Of a stretch of 64,000 nucleotides of DNA, positions 11,425 to 24,489 are shown in pieces. The notes below the pieces were generated by a model. The model worked only from the letters and a program-made list of their open reading frames with translations. It was not told where the DNA came from and searched no databases. Position numbers and translations under genes: made by a program. Position 1 is the stretch's first letter, and the number at the start of each line of letters is the position of its first letter. Source of the stretch: Icerya purchasi (Eukaryota > Arthropoda > Insecta > Hemiptera > Monophlebidae). The stretch covers positions 25,431,191-25,495,190 of the forward strand of contig CM077116.1 in assembly GCA_039619475.1 (NCBI GenBank), read 5' to 3'.

Positions 11425-14400
11425 TTATACATATAATAACTTGTATACTACAGCACTCCCGGTGGCCAGGAGAGAATTGACACTACATGGCAGAGGGATC
11501 TGGAAATTTATTATTGAGTTATACAAAATAATTCTTTGCGCCGTGTGAAAATTGCATTCGTAGATGAGGTGGTCAGCATCCGCCACTTTGTCCGAGTCTA
11601 GTGGATGTTGGCAATAGGGAGAAGAGATTAAACCCATGTTGTACAAAGAAGCGGGGAGACGGTTTACCCCCAGCCGGAGGCGACATAAGGTAACAATGTA
11701 CGATCTGGTACTCATCGAAACAGTCGTAATGTGGTTGAACCAAGGAACGTTAGGAATATTAGGTTGAATTCTTTTGTACTGTTGCGCGCAAAATGGATTT
11801 GTCCATGTAGCCTCCCAATATTCTTTATGAGCATATCTAATGAGCTCGAATAGGTTTCTGTTTGGAAAATATGGAACTAAACAACTATTCATCCATGTGT
11901 CTCTGGCAGCCATGTCTGCCACTTCGTTACCGTAGATATCCGCATGTCCTGGTATCCAAACAAAGTTAACTACTACGCCAGATTCAGAAAGGGAAACTAC
12001 TAGGCTTCTGATTTTATAGAGGTATGGATGGGATTTTGTGTTGAACGATAAGAGTTTCAAAGCTGATAAGCAACTCATAGAATCAGACATGATAATGATA
12101 TTTTCAGAGAATAAATGTGAATTTAAAAAGGACAAAGCCTTGAAAATCGCAGAACATTCGGCACTAAACACAGAGGTAAAACGAGGAAGAGAGAATTTTT
12201 TAGTTAAGTTAAGACATGGTATAAAAAAAGCAGCACCCGCAGAATTTGAAGATTTAGAACCATCAGTAAAAATCGGTTGGAAATTCGGCCTATGGTCCGA
12301 AATGATCGCATTGAATACTCTGCTAGCGTTGTGCCTATTAACGAACTGAAAAGAATCCAAATCTACCTGTAACTTAAAGCAGTTATGTGAGTATGGGTAT
12401 TTAAAGATCAATGAAGGATATGACGGTATGGTAATAAAAGAATATCTCTGAAGCCTAACCGCACTTAAAGATGATATAGGCATTTTGGAGGTTTTAAATC
12501 TCCAATTGCTTTTAACATCCAAATAGGAATTAAGTAAATTGAAGCTGGCTGGAGGACAGTATTTCATAAGAAACCTGTCTGCTAGGTACGATGATCTAAC
12601 AGAGAGAGGAGGGATCTTGGTTTCAACTTCCAAAGCAGCGATAGAAGTAGGTAAGCAAGCACCAATTATAAGTCGTAAACATGTGTTCTGTATCCTCCCT
12701 AATTTGTTACGATTGGTTGCTGAGGAATTATGAAAGAAGTAACAACCATAGTCTAAAATACTGCGATAGTATGCTTTGTATAACTTACTCATTGTGCACG
12801 GATCGCTACCCCAATTGACATTACAGAGGGCCTTGAGTAGGGGTAACCGTTTTAGAAGTTTGTTATACATGTAATCTACATGATGGTTCCAGTTTAATTT
12901 AGAATCGAGAATAAAACCTAGGTACTTATGTGCCGACAAAATGGGGACAGTAGCACCGGCAATATAAACAACACTGTGAATTGGGTTAATTGAGCGATAT
13001 GAGAACACTACTGCTGAATATTTTGAAGGAGCAATCGACAAACCAAGATCATTTAGGATATTGCAAACCCGTATAATATCGCGATTAAGCAAGGTGGAAG
13101 CTTCAGATAGGTTTCTACTGCGACTACAAAGAACAACGTCATCTGCATAAGATAATAGAAAACCGTTATTCGCCAATTCTAAATTAAGGATTTTTAAGAT
13201 ATATAAGTTAAATAGCAGCGGGCTTAACACTGATCCTTGACATAAACCAGTGTAGACAGTTCTGTCTACTGGCCCTTGTGTGGGGTGTTGGAAACACAAC
13301 GTTTTCTCCGAAAACAAACTGTGTATTAGGTTTGCAAAGTTCTTAGATATGCCTAATTCCACTAGTATCTTAGATAAGATGTCCAATCGAACATTATCAA
13401 ATGCCCCCTTGATATCAATGAAGCACGCGATTAGATATTCCTTCTTGATGTAAGACTGATAAATGTTAGCTAGCAGGTTGGCTACATAGTCCAAACTGCT
13501 TATTCCGTGACGGAAGCCAAATAAGTTGTTTGGGAAGATGTTGTTGTGCTCAGTCCATGAGGAGAATCTATTATTCAGGATCCGTTCAAAGGTTTTGCGA
13601 ATACATGACGCAAGGGTAATGGGTCTATATGAAGAGAACAGGTGCGGTGGTTTACTGGGTTTCAGAAGAGCGGAGATCTTAAATTTCTTCCATTCCCGCG
13701 GAATGTGATTAGTGGTTAGGATGTAATTAAAAATATTTAATAGTATCTTAACAGCAGGCTCCGGTAGGTTGTTCAATATATGGTAGGTTACGCCATCCAT
13801 GCCAGGACACGATATTTTATTAAAGGATAATGCCATTTTCAGTTCTTGTATATCAATAGTTCTAGAGAGAAAGTGACTATTGCAATTAGATAGTATCATC
13901 GAACTTGGGGTTTGAGTAATTTCTGGAAAATTCGGTACATATGATGGTGCAATGTTGTTTATAAATCCATCACAACATTCCGGTGAAGTAGTATTATATG
14001 AACTGTCCCCTTCAAATCTTCTTTTGATTTTTTTAATTTTTGACCAAACTAACGAAATAGGCGTATTTCGATTGATATTGCAAACAAAACTTTTCCAACA
14101 CTGCGCCTTGCACTGCAACAAATACCTACGAGTAAGAGCCTCCTGCTTCTTAAATTCCAGATAGTGTGACATGCTCCTACTTCGACGAAAAACTCGAAAC
14201 AGTATATTTTTTTTTCTAACCATATCAGCACAAATTCCATTCCACCAGGGTATAGGGAGTCGCTTACCGAGGTAGCCAGTCCCTCTCTTTGCAGTGCACT
14301 GAAATGAGTAATACAGAACATTGACAAACTTATCGTATAAGGAAGTATTGTCAGGGTTAGCTCCTAAGAGCTGATTACTTAGGACGCGCAATAAATTGGT

Positions 14401-15138
14401 AAATTTGGGGACCTTATCATCCGGAAGCACCCAACGGGTACCTATATCCTTGTTAAGGACCGAATATGAACATCTAAAAGTGCATCTAATAAAGATAGGT
14501 AGATGATCGCTACCAAGAGGCCATTGCAATACTTGCCAGTGAAAATTGGAAGTAAGGTTAGAAGAAAAGAACGTTAAATCCAAAGCATTGGCGGGTCGCG
14601 AAAGAGTTGGAATAGTGGTGTGCGTACCATCATTGCCTAGAATCAAGTTAGTTTTTTCTAGGATATTAATAATCTGTCGACCCATACGGTTTGAATTATA
14701 GCAACCCCATAGTGGATGAATACCATTGAAGTCGCCGCAGCATATAATATAGTCGGTATCAGGGATTCCATTAATTAAATCTATAAAGTCATTTTCAGGA
14801 AAATATGCATTACGGGGACAATATATTGAAAAAACATGTATAACCTTATGTCTCAAGAAAACTGAAATTAACAACCCATTAACTCGCGAATTATGAAAAA
14901 TACCAATTTCGTTTATGCTGTGAGGAAAGTCCCGTTTAATTAGAATGGCAGTACCACCGTATCCATCCTGTCGGTCGTCTCTGTAGCAAATATAGCCTGG
15001 TAACAAAAGGTTGGCAGACTGTTCAAGCCAAGTCTCTGATAAAACTACCAGATCGAAGTCATTGGACGCAAGAAGAGCTTGCAAGTTAATTAAATTCTTC
15101 CTGACACTTCGGCAATTCCACTGCAAAATATATACTTA
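11425..15138 (-). CDS. LINE ORF2: endonuclease, reverse transcriptase, RNase H
   Basis: An open frame of about 1235 codons. The N-terminal 225 residues are an AP-type endonuclease (QWNCRSVRKN, SETWL, CGDFNGIHPLWG, SDHLPIF). RT follows with FIDIKGAFDNV, GLCQGSVLSPLLFNLYI and catalytic YADD near residue 661. RNase H follows with FTDGSK near 954, AEC, SDSMS and GNEVAD near 1068. A His/Cys-containing tail ends the protein. It copies the element RNA at a nicked target. This domain order places it in the I superfamily (I/Loa/Nimb-like) rather than Jockey proper. No ATG opens the frame: after the TAA at 15136-15138 it reads V-Y-I-L-Q-W-N. The first in-frame Met is roughly 140 residues in, so initiation must be unconventional or lost. 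Confidence 0.93.
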
Positions 15139-15417
15139 TAGACCTGACCACGAGTGAATGAGAAAACAATAAGGGAACCACAAAAAAAGAAAAGTTGTAA
15201 TAAGAGGGATATGCAAAAAGGAATAGGGAATCCGCGAAAGAATGAAAAATTCTATTGCCCGGAGAGTGCTACAGTATACTTACAACATAAAAAGTAACGC
15301 TACGCATATAATAGAAACGCAAAACAAACTTATAATGATAAATCGAACGGTGTATGTACATATGCACGTGATCTACACGATATATGCATACACAGTTGTG
15401 AACGTATAAAAATCGAA

Positions 15418-15726
15418 TTACGATAAATTAATAGTAGTATGTACAACTAATAATACTAGACAAGTTGGAAAGAGAAAATTAACTTTTTTTTTTTTTTTTT
15501 GATTTGAAGTTACATTGGAAGTTTTCCTCGTTTTTATGGGAATCTCTGTTGAGGATGAGGATTTAGAGCTTAGAGGGCTTGTAGGAGATAATTCGTCACG
15601 ACCTTGAGCCTTAGACTGTTGTTGTGGGAGAAGGTTTATGGACTGTGAAGGATCTGAATTTGAGCATGGAATAGTGCTAATTTTAGAAGGAGGAATACTT
15701 TGTGTTTCCAGGATATCCTTAGGAGG
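15418..15726 (-). pseudogene. LINE ORF1 C-terminal remnant
   Basis: An open frame of about 100 codons upstream of ORF2, rich in Ser, Pro, Gln and Lys (PQQQSKAQGRDELSPTSPLS, a KKKKK patch). It starts exactly at the 5' break of the element; the ATG that extends it leftward lies in the flanking duplication. No zinc knuckle is visible. Position and composition suggest the tail of the gag-like ORF1 protein. About 280 bp separate it from ORF2. Confidence 0.5.
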
Positions 15727-15738
15727 ATATTTAAGTTT
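15727..15738. repeat. Target-site duplication, right copy (12 bp)
   Basis: ATATTTAAGTTT, abutting the 5' end of the minus-strand LINE. Confidence 0.85.
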
Positions 15739-15936
15739 CATTTGTTATCGAGGTATTTATTTTATATTTATGAACTGAAATATGTAGTCTGTTAAAATAT
15801 ATAGAAAATAATGGGAGGAATAATCTTACTTTTTTCAATACAAAGTCGAAATTTTTAGAGTATATTTTCAACTTTAATGCCTACTTCGAGCATTTTCAGT
15901 GCATACAAACACGAACCGTACTGCTGATAATGTAAT

Positions 15937-16520
15937 ATGCGGGGACATCCATTAATTATGCGAGCTGTTTTTCTTTTAATTTGAACTCCTCCCTCTCTCC
16001 TTTGGTGAGATTTAGTGAGATTAGGTCGGACTCCCTCCCCCTCACGTGAGATTTACGCTATATAGTTGTTAAAGGACTAAATTTATTTTCATAAAGGAGA
16101 AAAATAACCTAACGTTAAGATGTACTATAAAACGAATTTATTTAAATTTCGTAAAATTAAAAGTAAAAACAGACCACTTCACCAAGTACACCAGACCTAA
16201 AGGGTCAACAACTTTCGAATACTCGTTCGCTCGCTTTTGACTTGCACCTTGAATGTATCTGTCCTCAGTTTCGACTCAACAGTGCTCGCTTCAGTCGATT
16301 ACGTACCAAAACAAGTAAGATTAATCGACATTTAGATAATGATCACGCTAATTTTCGACTTCTATCAAATACCGTGCAAGTTGACGGATATTTTCACTAA
16401 ATGGAGATCATAGGGAACATCCGTTAATTACGTGAGCTCAAAATGGGAGGGGGCGGTAGTGAAATCTCATCAAATCTTAAACCGTGAGGGAGGGATAATT
16501 GGAAATCTCATGTCAACTTT
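15937..16520. repeat. Pair of related MITE-like repeat ends
   Basis: GGGGACATCCATTAATTATG at 15942 and GGGAACATCCGTTAATTACG at 16410 are near-identical starts in the same orientation, each followed by GAG-rich or C-rich blocks containing GTGAGATTT or its complement. The composition (CCCTCCC, CACGTGAGATTT) differs sharply from the flanks. It could be two copies of a short palindromic DNA element or one element with internal repeats. The family was not identified. Confidence 0.45.
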
Positions 16521-16529
16521 TAAAGAACA

Positions 16530-17120
16530 TACATTATTATACAATTAATTAAAAAGAAATTATTCAATTTTTCTTTTACTTTTTTTGGAGTGTTCCATTT
16601 TCTCCGCTGGAAAAATCTCATGGCTATTAAAAATTTTTATTTCGTGAAAAAAAAAAAGTAAAAAGAAAACGTTCAGAGTTTTTAGAAGAAAAAAAAAAAC
16701 TGGTATAGGTACATAAATGCTCATGAAGTGAATGTTTCCCTTTTTGCACTCGTGAGATTGTGCGCAGACTAATCAAAAAGAGCTAGTACGATTAACCCTA
16801 GAGGAGAACAACGAACTCTATAAAACGCGTACAGTTTAACTGATTTGTATTTATTTCGTCATCAGTGCCGATGTCAATTATTCGAATAAATCATCAGCCG
16901 AAGAATTCGCATTTATCTCGATTAAAGGCTCGAAATGAAAATAAAAGATTTTGAATCTAGATTAATATTTTCAACGGATACGATTATTTCCGAGCCGGTA
17001 ATTTAACACTCAATAGTGTGTGACATATTAGAAAATCCGGTATTCTTTCGTGGAGGTGTTTCAAACGTAATCCGTGTTCATCTGCCGGTAACAAAAAATA
17101 TCGCTCGTCCAGTTTTCTTT
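16530..17120. other. AT-rich non-coding stretch, no gene seen
   Basis: Poly-A runs and no recognisable coding or repeat structure. Confidence 0.45.
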
Positions 17121-17124
17121 CTAC

Positions 17125-17291
<167 letters not shown>

Positions 17292-17299
17292 CTCAACCG

Positions 17300-20040
17300 C
17301 AAGCCAATTTTCTATTCCGATCAGAAGGGAAATTTGTCAATAGTTAATGTTTAAGCGATAGTTTACGCACGTGTCGGCCGCAGAATGTGAAACGGCGACT
17401 GAAGTAAAAAAGATAAACCTTTGTATATTCAATGGAATAGGGAGAAAATTTGTCTGCGAAAGGCTTTTTCGCATGTAAATCTGGCGAGCGAGTCTGAGAG
17501 ATGGTAATTTGTTATCAAAAAGTTGCTACGTGCGTTCCAGTCAACCGGTACGAAATATACGGGCTGCTGAAAATTGTACGCGTGCAACGTGCCCCGGTTA
17601 AATTATTAGTTCGGTTATTCACTTTGTCAACGATGAAACGCAAAAGTTTCCCCCGTCTAAATGCCCCTGTCGTCTTCTGTGTATGTGGGCGCATATAAAG
17701 ATTACATAACGCGCGCGATTGTGATAAGGTAGGATTTCTTGCGTTTCTTTAGCAACTGGTTTTCCAGGTAGAGATGGCGGTGAAAACGCTTTCGGCGATC
17801 GAAATAGAAAATTTAATTGTCTGTATTCTTCTCGACTGTTGTTATAAGCGATCGAAGAGTGTCGTCCGAAAATTTCGAAACAACCTTTACGATCGGAAAC
17901 ATTTTAGCGACCGGCGGCGTCCGCTTTACATATTTTAAATTGTTTATCTCGCGAATTACACATAGAATATGTGTATTTTATATACATTATTAAAATTGCG
18001 CTGCTAATCGGTATAAATTCACATTTCAAAATTACTTATTTTTATATACTACACGTGAAAAAATTAATAGAACGCCTACGATTTTTAATATATCTTCTTC
18101 TGGTAAGCATTTTCCTACAAGGCAATCATCTCTGAAACTGATTGCAAATACTGAACACCTTGGTCGAAGTGTGGATTTTCGTAATTGGAAAAGTTTGTTC
18201 TCACCAGCATGTGGATGGTAAACGTCATAAACATCATTACCATCTTTTTCCAACCGAGTATCGAAAATTAGAATACTTCGGAATATCGAAATTATTATTT
18301 TTCAGTGCTACATTATCGCACACTGTGTAGTGTTGCGACTTCTCAAAATGCAATAAAGAAATTTGAACTCGTTTTTTAAAAGAGCCCCAGTTTTCCAGAA
18401 ACCTTTCAGTTTCATAAAGGAAGATGAAGAACAAAATATTAGTACAAAAATGAAATTTTTTTTCCTATTTCGATTATTACTTTACGGTGATAAGATATAA
18501 AATAACGAAATATTTGAAACTATTTAAAGGTTTAAACTTTGACATTATGTCTAAATGCTAGGAAAGTTACGACGGACATGACAAAACGGAAGTAATAGAA
18601 ATTTCAAAAATAGAAAATCAAATTTTGAATCGGTTCCGAAGCTTTTTTCCAGATGTATGTTTCGCTAAAATGATAAAATATCGATACTTTTCTCATTAGA
18701 AATCGTACATTTAATAGAAAAGAGAAAGAAAAAAAATAATCACTTTAGATTTAAGCACTTCTGTGCAAAATATTAGACCAAGAATTGCTGCATAATTTGA
18801 AAGTCAGAGGATATGAAAAAACAACGTTTAACGATCTATGTAGCGATTTTATATTATACCGTTTCGGTGAAATAGCAATTTTTGATTTTCGATCTGCAAA
18901 CTAAATATCAATAATGATTTGATTATGATAACTCGATGTTTAGCATTTGACGGACTAGTCAGACTGTATAGAACTTGATGGATTTACGTTAATTTATTGG
19001 CGAAAATAATCAACGTAATAATAATCAAGGTCTACCAAAAATTATTTCAACTTCGCAGTACAACATATATAACTTGCGGCCGAGCGTTATAGTCGCTTTT
19101 AAAAACACACAATATACGATTGCTAATTAGTTCAATTTTTTTCTTATATGTCTCGCACCGACGGGTCACACAAGAGAGCAAGTTATCTTACGTTATTCCT
19201 ACTTACGCGTTGAATTTTGTTACAAAAGTTCGTGTACACTTTGATTAAACTGCCGTTTCTTTAATTTTCAAATTGAAGTACGTTTTTAACGTTCTTTGAA
19301 TATAATTGGTAAGTAAAAAAGTAAACCCAAGTCCCGTGGATATCCTTGATAAGGTATCATGGATTGTGAAGTTAAGCTTTCCATAATGGTACTAAGCCCA
19401 ACAGCACTAATGAGAATACTGGGACCAGTTCTCCTTTCTACTTTTGGATTATCCGTCTTTACTTTCCCAGATTTCTCTTAGAAAGTGCAAATTGTGTACA
19501 TTTTTCGTTTAAATTACGGTGGTACAAAATGTTTTTAATCGCGGCCTATTAAACCACGAAAACCAGTCATTGTTAGTTGTGAAACGTCGAAAAACACTTC
19601 TAGTGTTTTACCGATGTTTCGTACACAAACAAGACCATCGGATAACAACAAGTACTTGGCAACAGCAAGTATCTACCGGAAGAATTTCAGGCCACCAATA
19701 CGTGGACGTTTTCAGCTGTAGATCAAGGAGTGAAATAATCCTTCACTAGGCATCATAGCCAGAATTAAGACAATTATGCTAATGGTCGCTCCTAAACTCA
19801 TCGCAGTCTTCATTATAGTGGCGATGGCCATTCACATTATTAGTGCTCTGTCACGCTTCCGGCATAAAGTTACACAATGGAACACTTTTACATATATATC
19901 AAGGCAATTAGCGCCAAACTGTAAAACACGGCACTTCTTTACTCTAAAAAGTCTCGTTAAAGATATACTTGCGAGGAATTACTTTACGGTAGAGAAATCA
20001 GGGTGCTGGTGGAGACCTTTATCTAGTTTTTTTATCCTTC
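17300..20040. other. Non-coding stretch; weak 5S-like segment at 19.37 kb
   Basis: No gene recognised. Around 19370-19430 the DNA has GAAGTTAAGC, GGTACTA and ATACTGGGA in the order of 5S rRNA internal promoter elements, but the spacing is short and the rest does not match. Short open frames at 19.5-20.1 kb have no recognisable domains. Confidence 0.35.
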
Positions 20041-20389
20041 GCATTCGCTCTTTTATTCAACGGACTCTTCTCTCACTTCATTCTACCGTCATCGAGATTT
20101 GCCTAGTCGTTTCCTTGGCTTAGATTGCTTCGCGCCTACATTTCACATGCTTCCACTCTATGTAAAAAGTTTCATACTAAATTCTGATCAGATATTTATG
20201 CCCCTTCCTTTTTCAACCAATTTTCCGTCTACCTATCCATCGAACCTAATCTTCCTATCCGGCCTTGGTTTTACGATTTTTCTTAACTTCGCCGTTCCGC
20301 TATCGTCTCTATTATTCGTTTACATCTTAATCATACTCTCCTCTCTTTCTCCCGTTTTCGTTTTCTCTTAATTCTTCTTCTTCTTCAAC

Positions 20390-20690
20390 GATATTTGCTC
20401 GTTGGTACAGGGTCTACCTTTCGAATGGAACGCCTCCAATTGTTACGATCAAATGCCAGACTCTGATCAATACCCCCCGATAACTCTGAAATGGTCCTCT
20501 CCAATTAATGGCGAAGCCGTCTGCGACTCTAACATCTTCTTCGAATGTCCATACCTCTTGAATGAACCGCTTCCGAAATCTCCTGTCATTTAAGCTCTTC
20601 GATCCTTATTGTGCCTCTTATATCTTATCATACATGTCGATTTCCGTTATTCCGATCCTTCAGTTCTTTTATTTTATCAATATCTGATCG
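20390..20690 (+). mobile_element. I-group LINE 3' fragment (family 2)
   Basis: Reads EAVCDSNIFFECPYLL and, in another frame, YCASYILSYMSISVIPIL. These correspond to VCDANHILFECSLL and FCASYILSFLSPDVVPIL at the C-terminus of the copy at 35.4 kb. Frameshifted; the pyrimidine-rich region upstream may be further decayed parts of it. Confidence 0.65.
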
Positions 20691-21757
20691 AGCCCGTAAC
20701 TAATTAATTCTCCCTCATATCGTTTTTTGGCTAAGATCCGTTGTAGACGTATTCAAGATAAATGAAAAAAACAAAAAAAAAACAGGCAAATTATTCCGCT
20801 TAGAGTACTAAGAAATCACTTTTTTTAATATGACGATAGAACTTCGTATCGCTCTCGATTTATTTTCTCAGCATCCGACTTTCATTATACTCCTCGTATA
20901 AATCTACAGATTTATTTACGATAAATGTACTCTTATTATTTTTATAAAACGGCGGTGTGACTGAATATTTTTCACGGGGGAAAAAACAGAAGAAGAACAA
21001 CAAAAAGGAACAAGAGAAAGGCGGAAGATTCAATTACCGTAATAGTGCGCCGATACAAGTGATATTTCCTGTCCCTAAATAATTTTCCTTTCCTTCCCCC
21101 TTTTCACTTAATTTTTGCTTTTATTTCATTTCATTTTATTTTATTTATTTTTTAATATACTTTCATTTTTAAAATGTCTTCTTTTTATTATTTCTTGTCA
21201 TACAAAAATTACTCCGCTCTTCGTTAGGGTAGTGCGTACGTGTCTGGTCAACGTAGATAAATAAATAGGAAGGAAAATGACGGAGGGTGTCTACGTCTTT
21301 TGTACGCGAAATAACGCGCCATACTCCTTGGGGGTTAAACAACGAATTAATCAAAAGGCGCATGTCTCGAAAAAAAAAAAAAATAAATAAAAATAAAATA
21401 AAATAAAAAATATTAAAAAAAGAAAAAGAAAAACCGGGAACTTTTTATCCTAGTTGCAACGATAAATAACATTTTCCCGTTTATACTCATACACATAACA
21501 ACCCTGCGCCTACATAAAAGTATGTACAGTATTATGAGCATCGCAAACGACTATGACAATAACGCTATAACAATAGCGAGGCAGTCTCACAGAATGAAAA
21601 AAGGAGATAAATATACCGAAACACATAAAAAATAAGAAAATTTTGAACTTGGTAAGTTAATCATTCTCATTTTACTCTACGGGTTTCTCCCAGCTTAGCA
21701 TTTTAATTTTTCCCTATCGAATTTTATCCGTTTAAATTTAATACTTTTATTTTTTGG

Positions 21758-21767
<10 letters not shown>

Positions 21768-21799
<32 letters not shown>

Positions 21800-21800
21800 T
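21768..21800. repeat. (ATT)n microsatellite
   Basis: About 11 ATT units. Confidence 0.9.
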
Positions 21801-21829
21801 GTTTTGTTCTCGGAATTATCATTTCTTAT

Positions 21830-21876
21830 TGATCTTATTATGATTGATCTTATTATGATTGATCTTATTATGATTG
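21830..21876. repeat. 15-bp tandem repeat, three units
   Basis: Three consecutive copies of TGATCTTATTATGAT. A local duplication at the left of the LINE relic. Confidence 0.85.
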
Positions 21877-22049
21877 TTCTTCCGATTGTAATACAACTTA
21901 TTCTTACTATTTTTAACTGGTTTATTGGTGTCGGAACTTTTTTTTTATGTTCCGGGTATTCGGATAACCGCTTTTTGTACTTTTCTGTAGTAGAATGTTT
22001 AATCTTTCTGTAATTCCTGTAACTGATAGTATCAATGTTACCAGTATAA

Positions 22050-24484
22050 TTTTCTAGCCACTCCTTTTACCTTCACGGAATTAGAAACATCCTTACGCAA
22101 TTCTTCAGATTCTGTTCCCGGAGTAGACGGTATTTCCTTTTCTATTTTCAAAAATCTTTCTGACTCTTCTCTTCGGTTTTTCTTAAACTTGTTCAACTCC
22201 TTTCTTCACTTTGGTTGTATTTCTTTATCTTGGAATACCTTCATCGTTAACCCTAACCCTAAATCCAACTCTTCCTCACTTCGTCCAATTTCTCTTGCTT
22301 CTTGTATCAGGAAGCTTTTCGAAAACCTAATTAACAGACGTCTTGTTTTTGGTGGCTAGAACATCACAACTTATTGTCTGATAATATATTTAGTTTCCGC
22401 CCTGGTTGCGGCCCTCCTGATTGTATTAGTGCATTCCTGGCGGACGTTTGCAAGTCATTCATTGGCAAAAAAATTCTTATTGCTTCCTTTTTTGATATCT
22501 CAGCAGCCTTCGACAATGTCCATCTCCCTACTCTTTTTGATTCGATGCACTCCTTAGACATTCCGGCTCATTTTTCTACCCTTGTTATTAATTTTTTTCT
22601 TTGCTGATCGATCACTCTTTCCTCTTATTCTGCCACTAGACTAATCTTTCGTGGATTACCGCAAGGTTTCTGCCTTAGCCCAACTTTGTTCAATATCTAT
22701 TTCATCAAAATTGCTTCTCTTTGCCTCTGAGAGTTCCTCTTTCCTCTTCTTTGCTGACGACATTCTCATTTATTTCTCTCATCGCAACGTCTCGCAGGTT
22801 AACTCCCAACTTCAAAACTCCTTAATTTAATCGGAAAACGCCTTATCCAACATCCATCTTTTCATCTCCTCTTCTAAGTCTTCTACTGTCGTCTTTACAC
22901 CGCGCCCTTTAGTTCCTTCCTCAATCGACCTCGTCTTAAATAATGGCCCAATCCCTCTTACTTCCTCGTTTCGTTATTTGGGATGTTTTTCTGGATAGCC
23001 GGCTTTCCTTCCGTGACCATATCAACCGTCTATACGTGTCCCCTTTCAAAAAGCTCAACCTCATTAAATCCCTTTCTCACACTGACCGGGAAGGTGATCC
23101 TGTGATCCTGCTTATGTTCTACAAATCTTTTTTTCGCTCTGTTCTTGATTACTGTTCATATATATTTATGGTAATTCTGCTAGATCCTTTCTGTCTAAGC
23201 TCAATCGGGTCCAAAATACATGTCTCCGCATCTGCCTTGGAGCTCGAAATTTTACTACTATCCCAGCTCTGCACGCTGAATGTCACATTCCTTCTCTTTT
23301 TCTTGGTCTCTTATTTCTTCTTATTCCTTCATCTTACGTAACTGGTGTTTTTCTGCTAACAAAACTTCTATTCTATTTCTTATCGCTGGCCGTCTTGTCC
23401 AGTTTTCTCCGTATATCTACCCTCACGATAAACTCCCATATTTCTCCTGCAATTTTTCCACTTTTCTTCATTCTATTAACCGCTTTATTCCTCCTAAATC
23501 TATTCTTCATCATGTTGTTAGACCAGAATTTCTACAGAATCTTAGCTCTTTTTCCCCAACCATTTTTCGATCTTCACTAATGGTTCCAAGAGACCCAATG
23601 GTGTTTGTCGGCGCAACTTTTTCTGTCCTTCTCTAAATTACGTCGAATCCTTTAAACTTCCTTGCGTTTGCTCACAATCTTTTATGCTGAGTCTGCTGCT
23701 ATTCTGCGTGCCCTTCTTTTTATTAGATCCTCAGCTGTCTCTTGCAATCTCCTTATCCTGTCAAATGCTTAAAGTGTGCTGCAGGCTATCGCATCTCCAC
23801 TCCGTTCTTACTAAACCGACTACGTCATTCTTCTTATTCGCTCCTTGATTCATGATCTCTTCCTTTCCTGCTTAATCCAAACGGATTTCTTTTGAATTCT
23901 TGGCCATGCGTTGGCTCATTCGCTCGATTATCTTCCTCTTCTAGTAGGTTTCTTCCTGTTTTCTCAGCTACCAACTGTTTGCAGCTGCTCATTCCAAACT
24001 ATGGTTTAACTTCTACGCCTCCTCATTCTCCAACCCGGACTCCTTTTTCTTGTCTGTTCAACCTTTGGTTTTTAAACTTTCCTTCTATGCGCCGCTTCAA
24101 CCTCTATGCGATTTGCCGCCTGCGTTTTGGTCATTGTTTGCTTCCTTCCTCGCTTTTCCATTATCCTCCCGTGCCTTTTCCTTACTGTTCTTTGCACTCC
24201 TCCAGCAACTAATTTATTTGTGATCCCGATCATATAATGTTCGGTTGTTCGTCGCTTTCAACCGAATAAGCTTCTTTTTATTCCTTCCTTTTACAAATCA
24301 GTATTCCCACTTCATACTGTGCTTCATTCATTCCCCTCCTTTCCTTCTCCTTCTGTTATTCTATCTCTTGATTCTTTTCTGTCGGCTATCTCTGATCCTG
24401 CAAGGATCTAAGTCTCCCTCTGTTCCATTGTTCTTGGGCTAATGTCTAGATTGACAAACCCGTAATAAAATTTTTAAAAAAAAG
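22050..24484 (+). mobile_element. I-group LINE relic (family 2), RT to 3' end
   Basis: Degenerate but colinear. It reads PFTFTELETSLRNSSDSVPG, GFRPGCGPPDCISAFLAD, FFDISAAFDNVHLP, LFFADDILIY (the RT catalytic FADD, near 22740), DSRLSFRDHINRL, a stretch matching the 35.4 kb copy (SYIYPHDKLPYFS versus FIYTYHKLPFFTF), and CDPDHIMFGC near the end, followed by an A-rich tail at 24471-24484. Multiple stops and frameshifts make it non-functional. The 5' endonuclease part is missing or unrecognisable. Confidence 0.8.
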
Positions 24485-24489
24485 AAACT

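Larger units (their letters stand above)
11316..15726 (-). mobile_element. LINE (I-group, EN-RT-RNase H), 5'-truncated, recent insertion
   Basis: A minus-strand element of 4.4 kb. Its 3' end is an A-rich tail (T-runs at 11317-11336 on the + strand), preceded by a short 3' UTR and the ORF2 stop. A perfect 12-bp direct repeat, ATATTTAAGTTT, lies at 11304-11315 and 15727-15738, exactly at the tail and at the 5' break. This is the expected target-primed insertion footprint. ORF1 survives only as its C-terminal frame, so the copy is 5'-truncated. The perfect duplication and intact ORF2 indicate youth. It is antisense to robo. Confidence 0.92.

Noticed and set aside
12038..14327. Open frames on the + strand and other frames inside 11.4-15.1 kb
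   Set aside because: They are shadows of the minus-strand LINE ORF2 with no domains of their own.
19519..20123. 76- and 115-codon frames with hydrophobic segments
   Set aside because: No recognisable family, overlapping frames, and they run into pyrimidine-rich LINE-like sequence.
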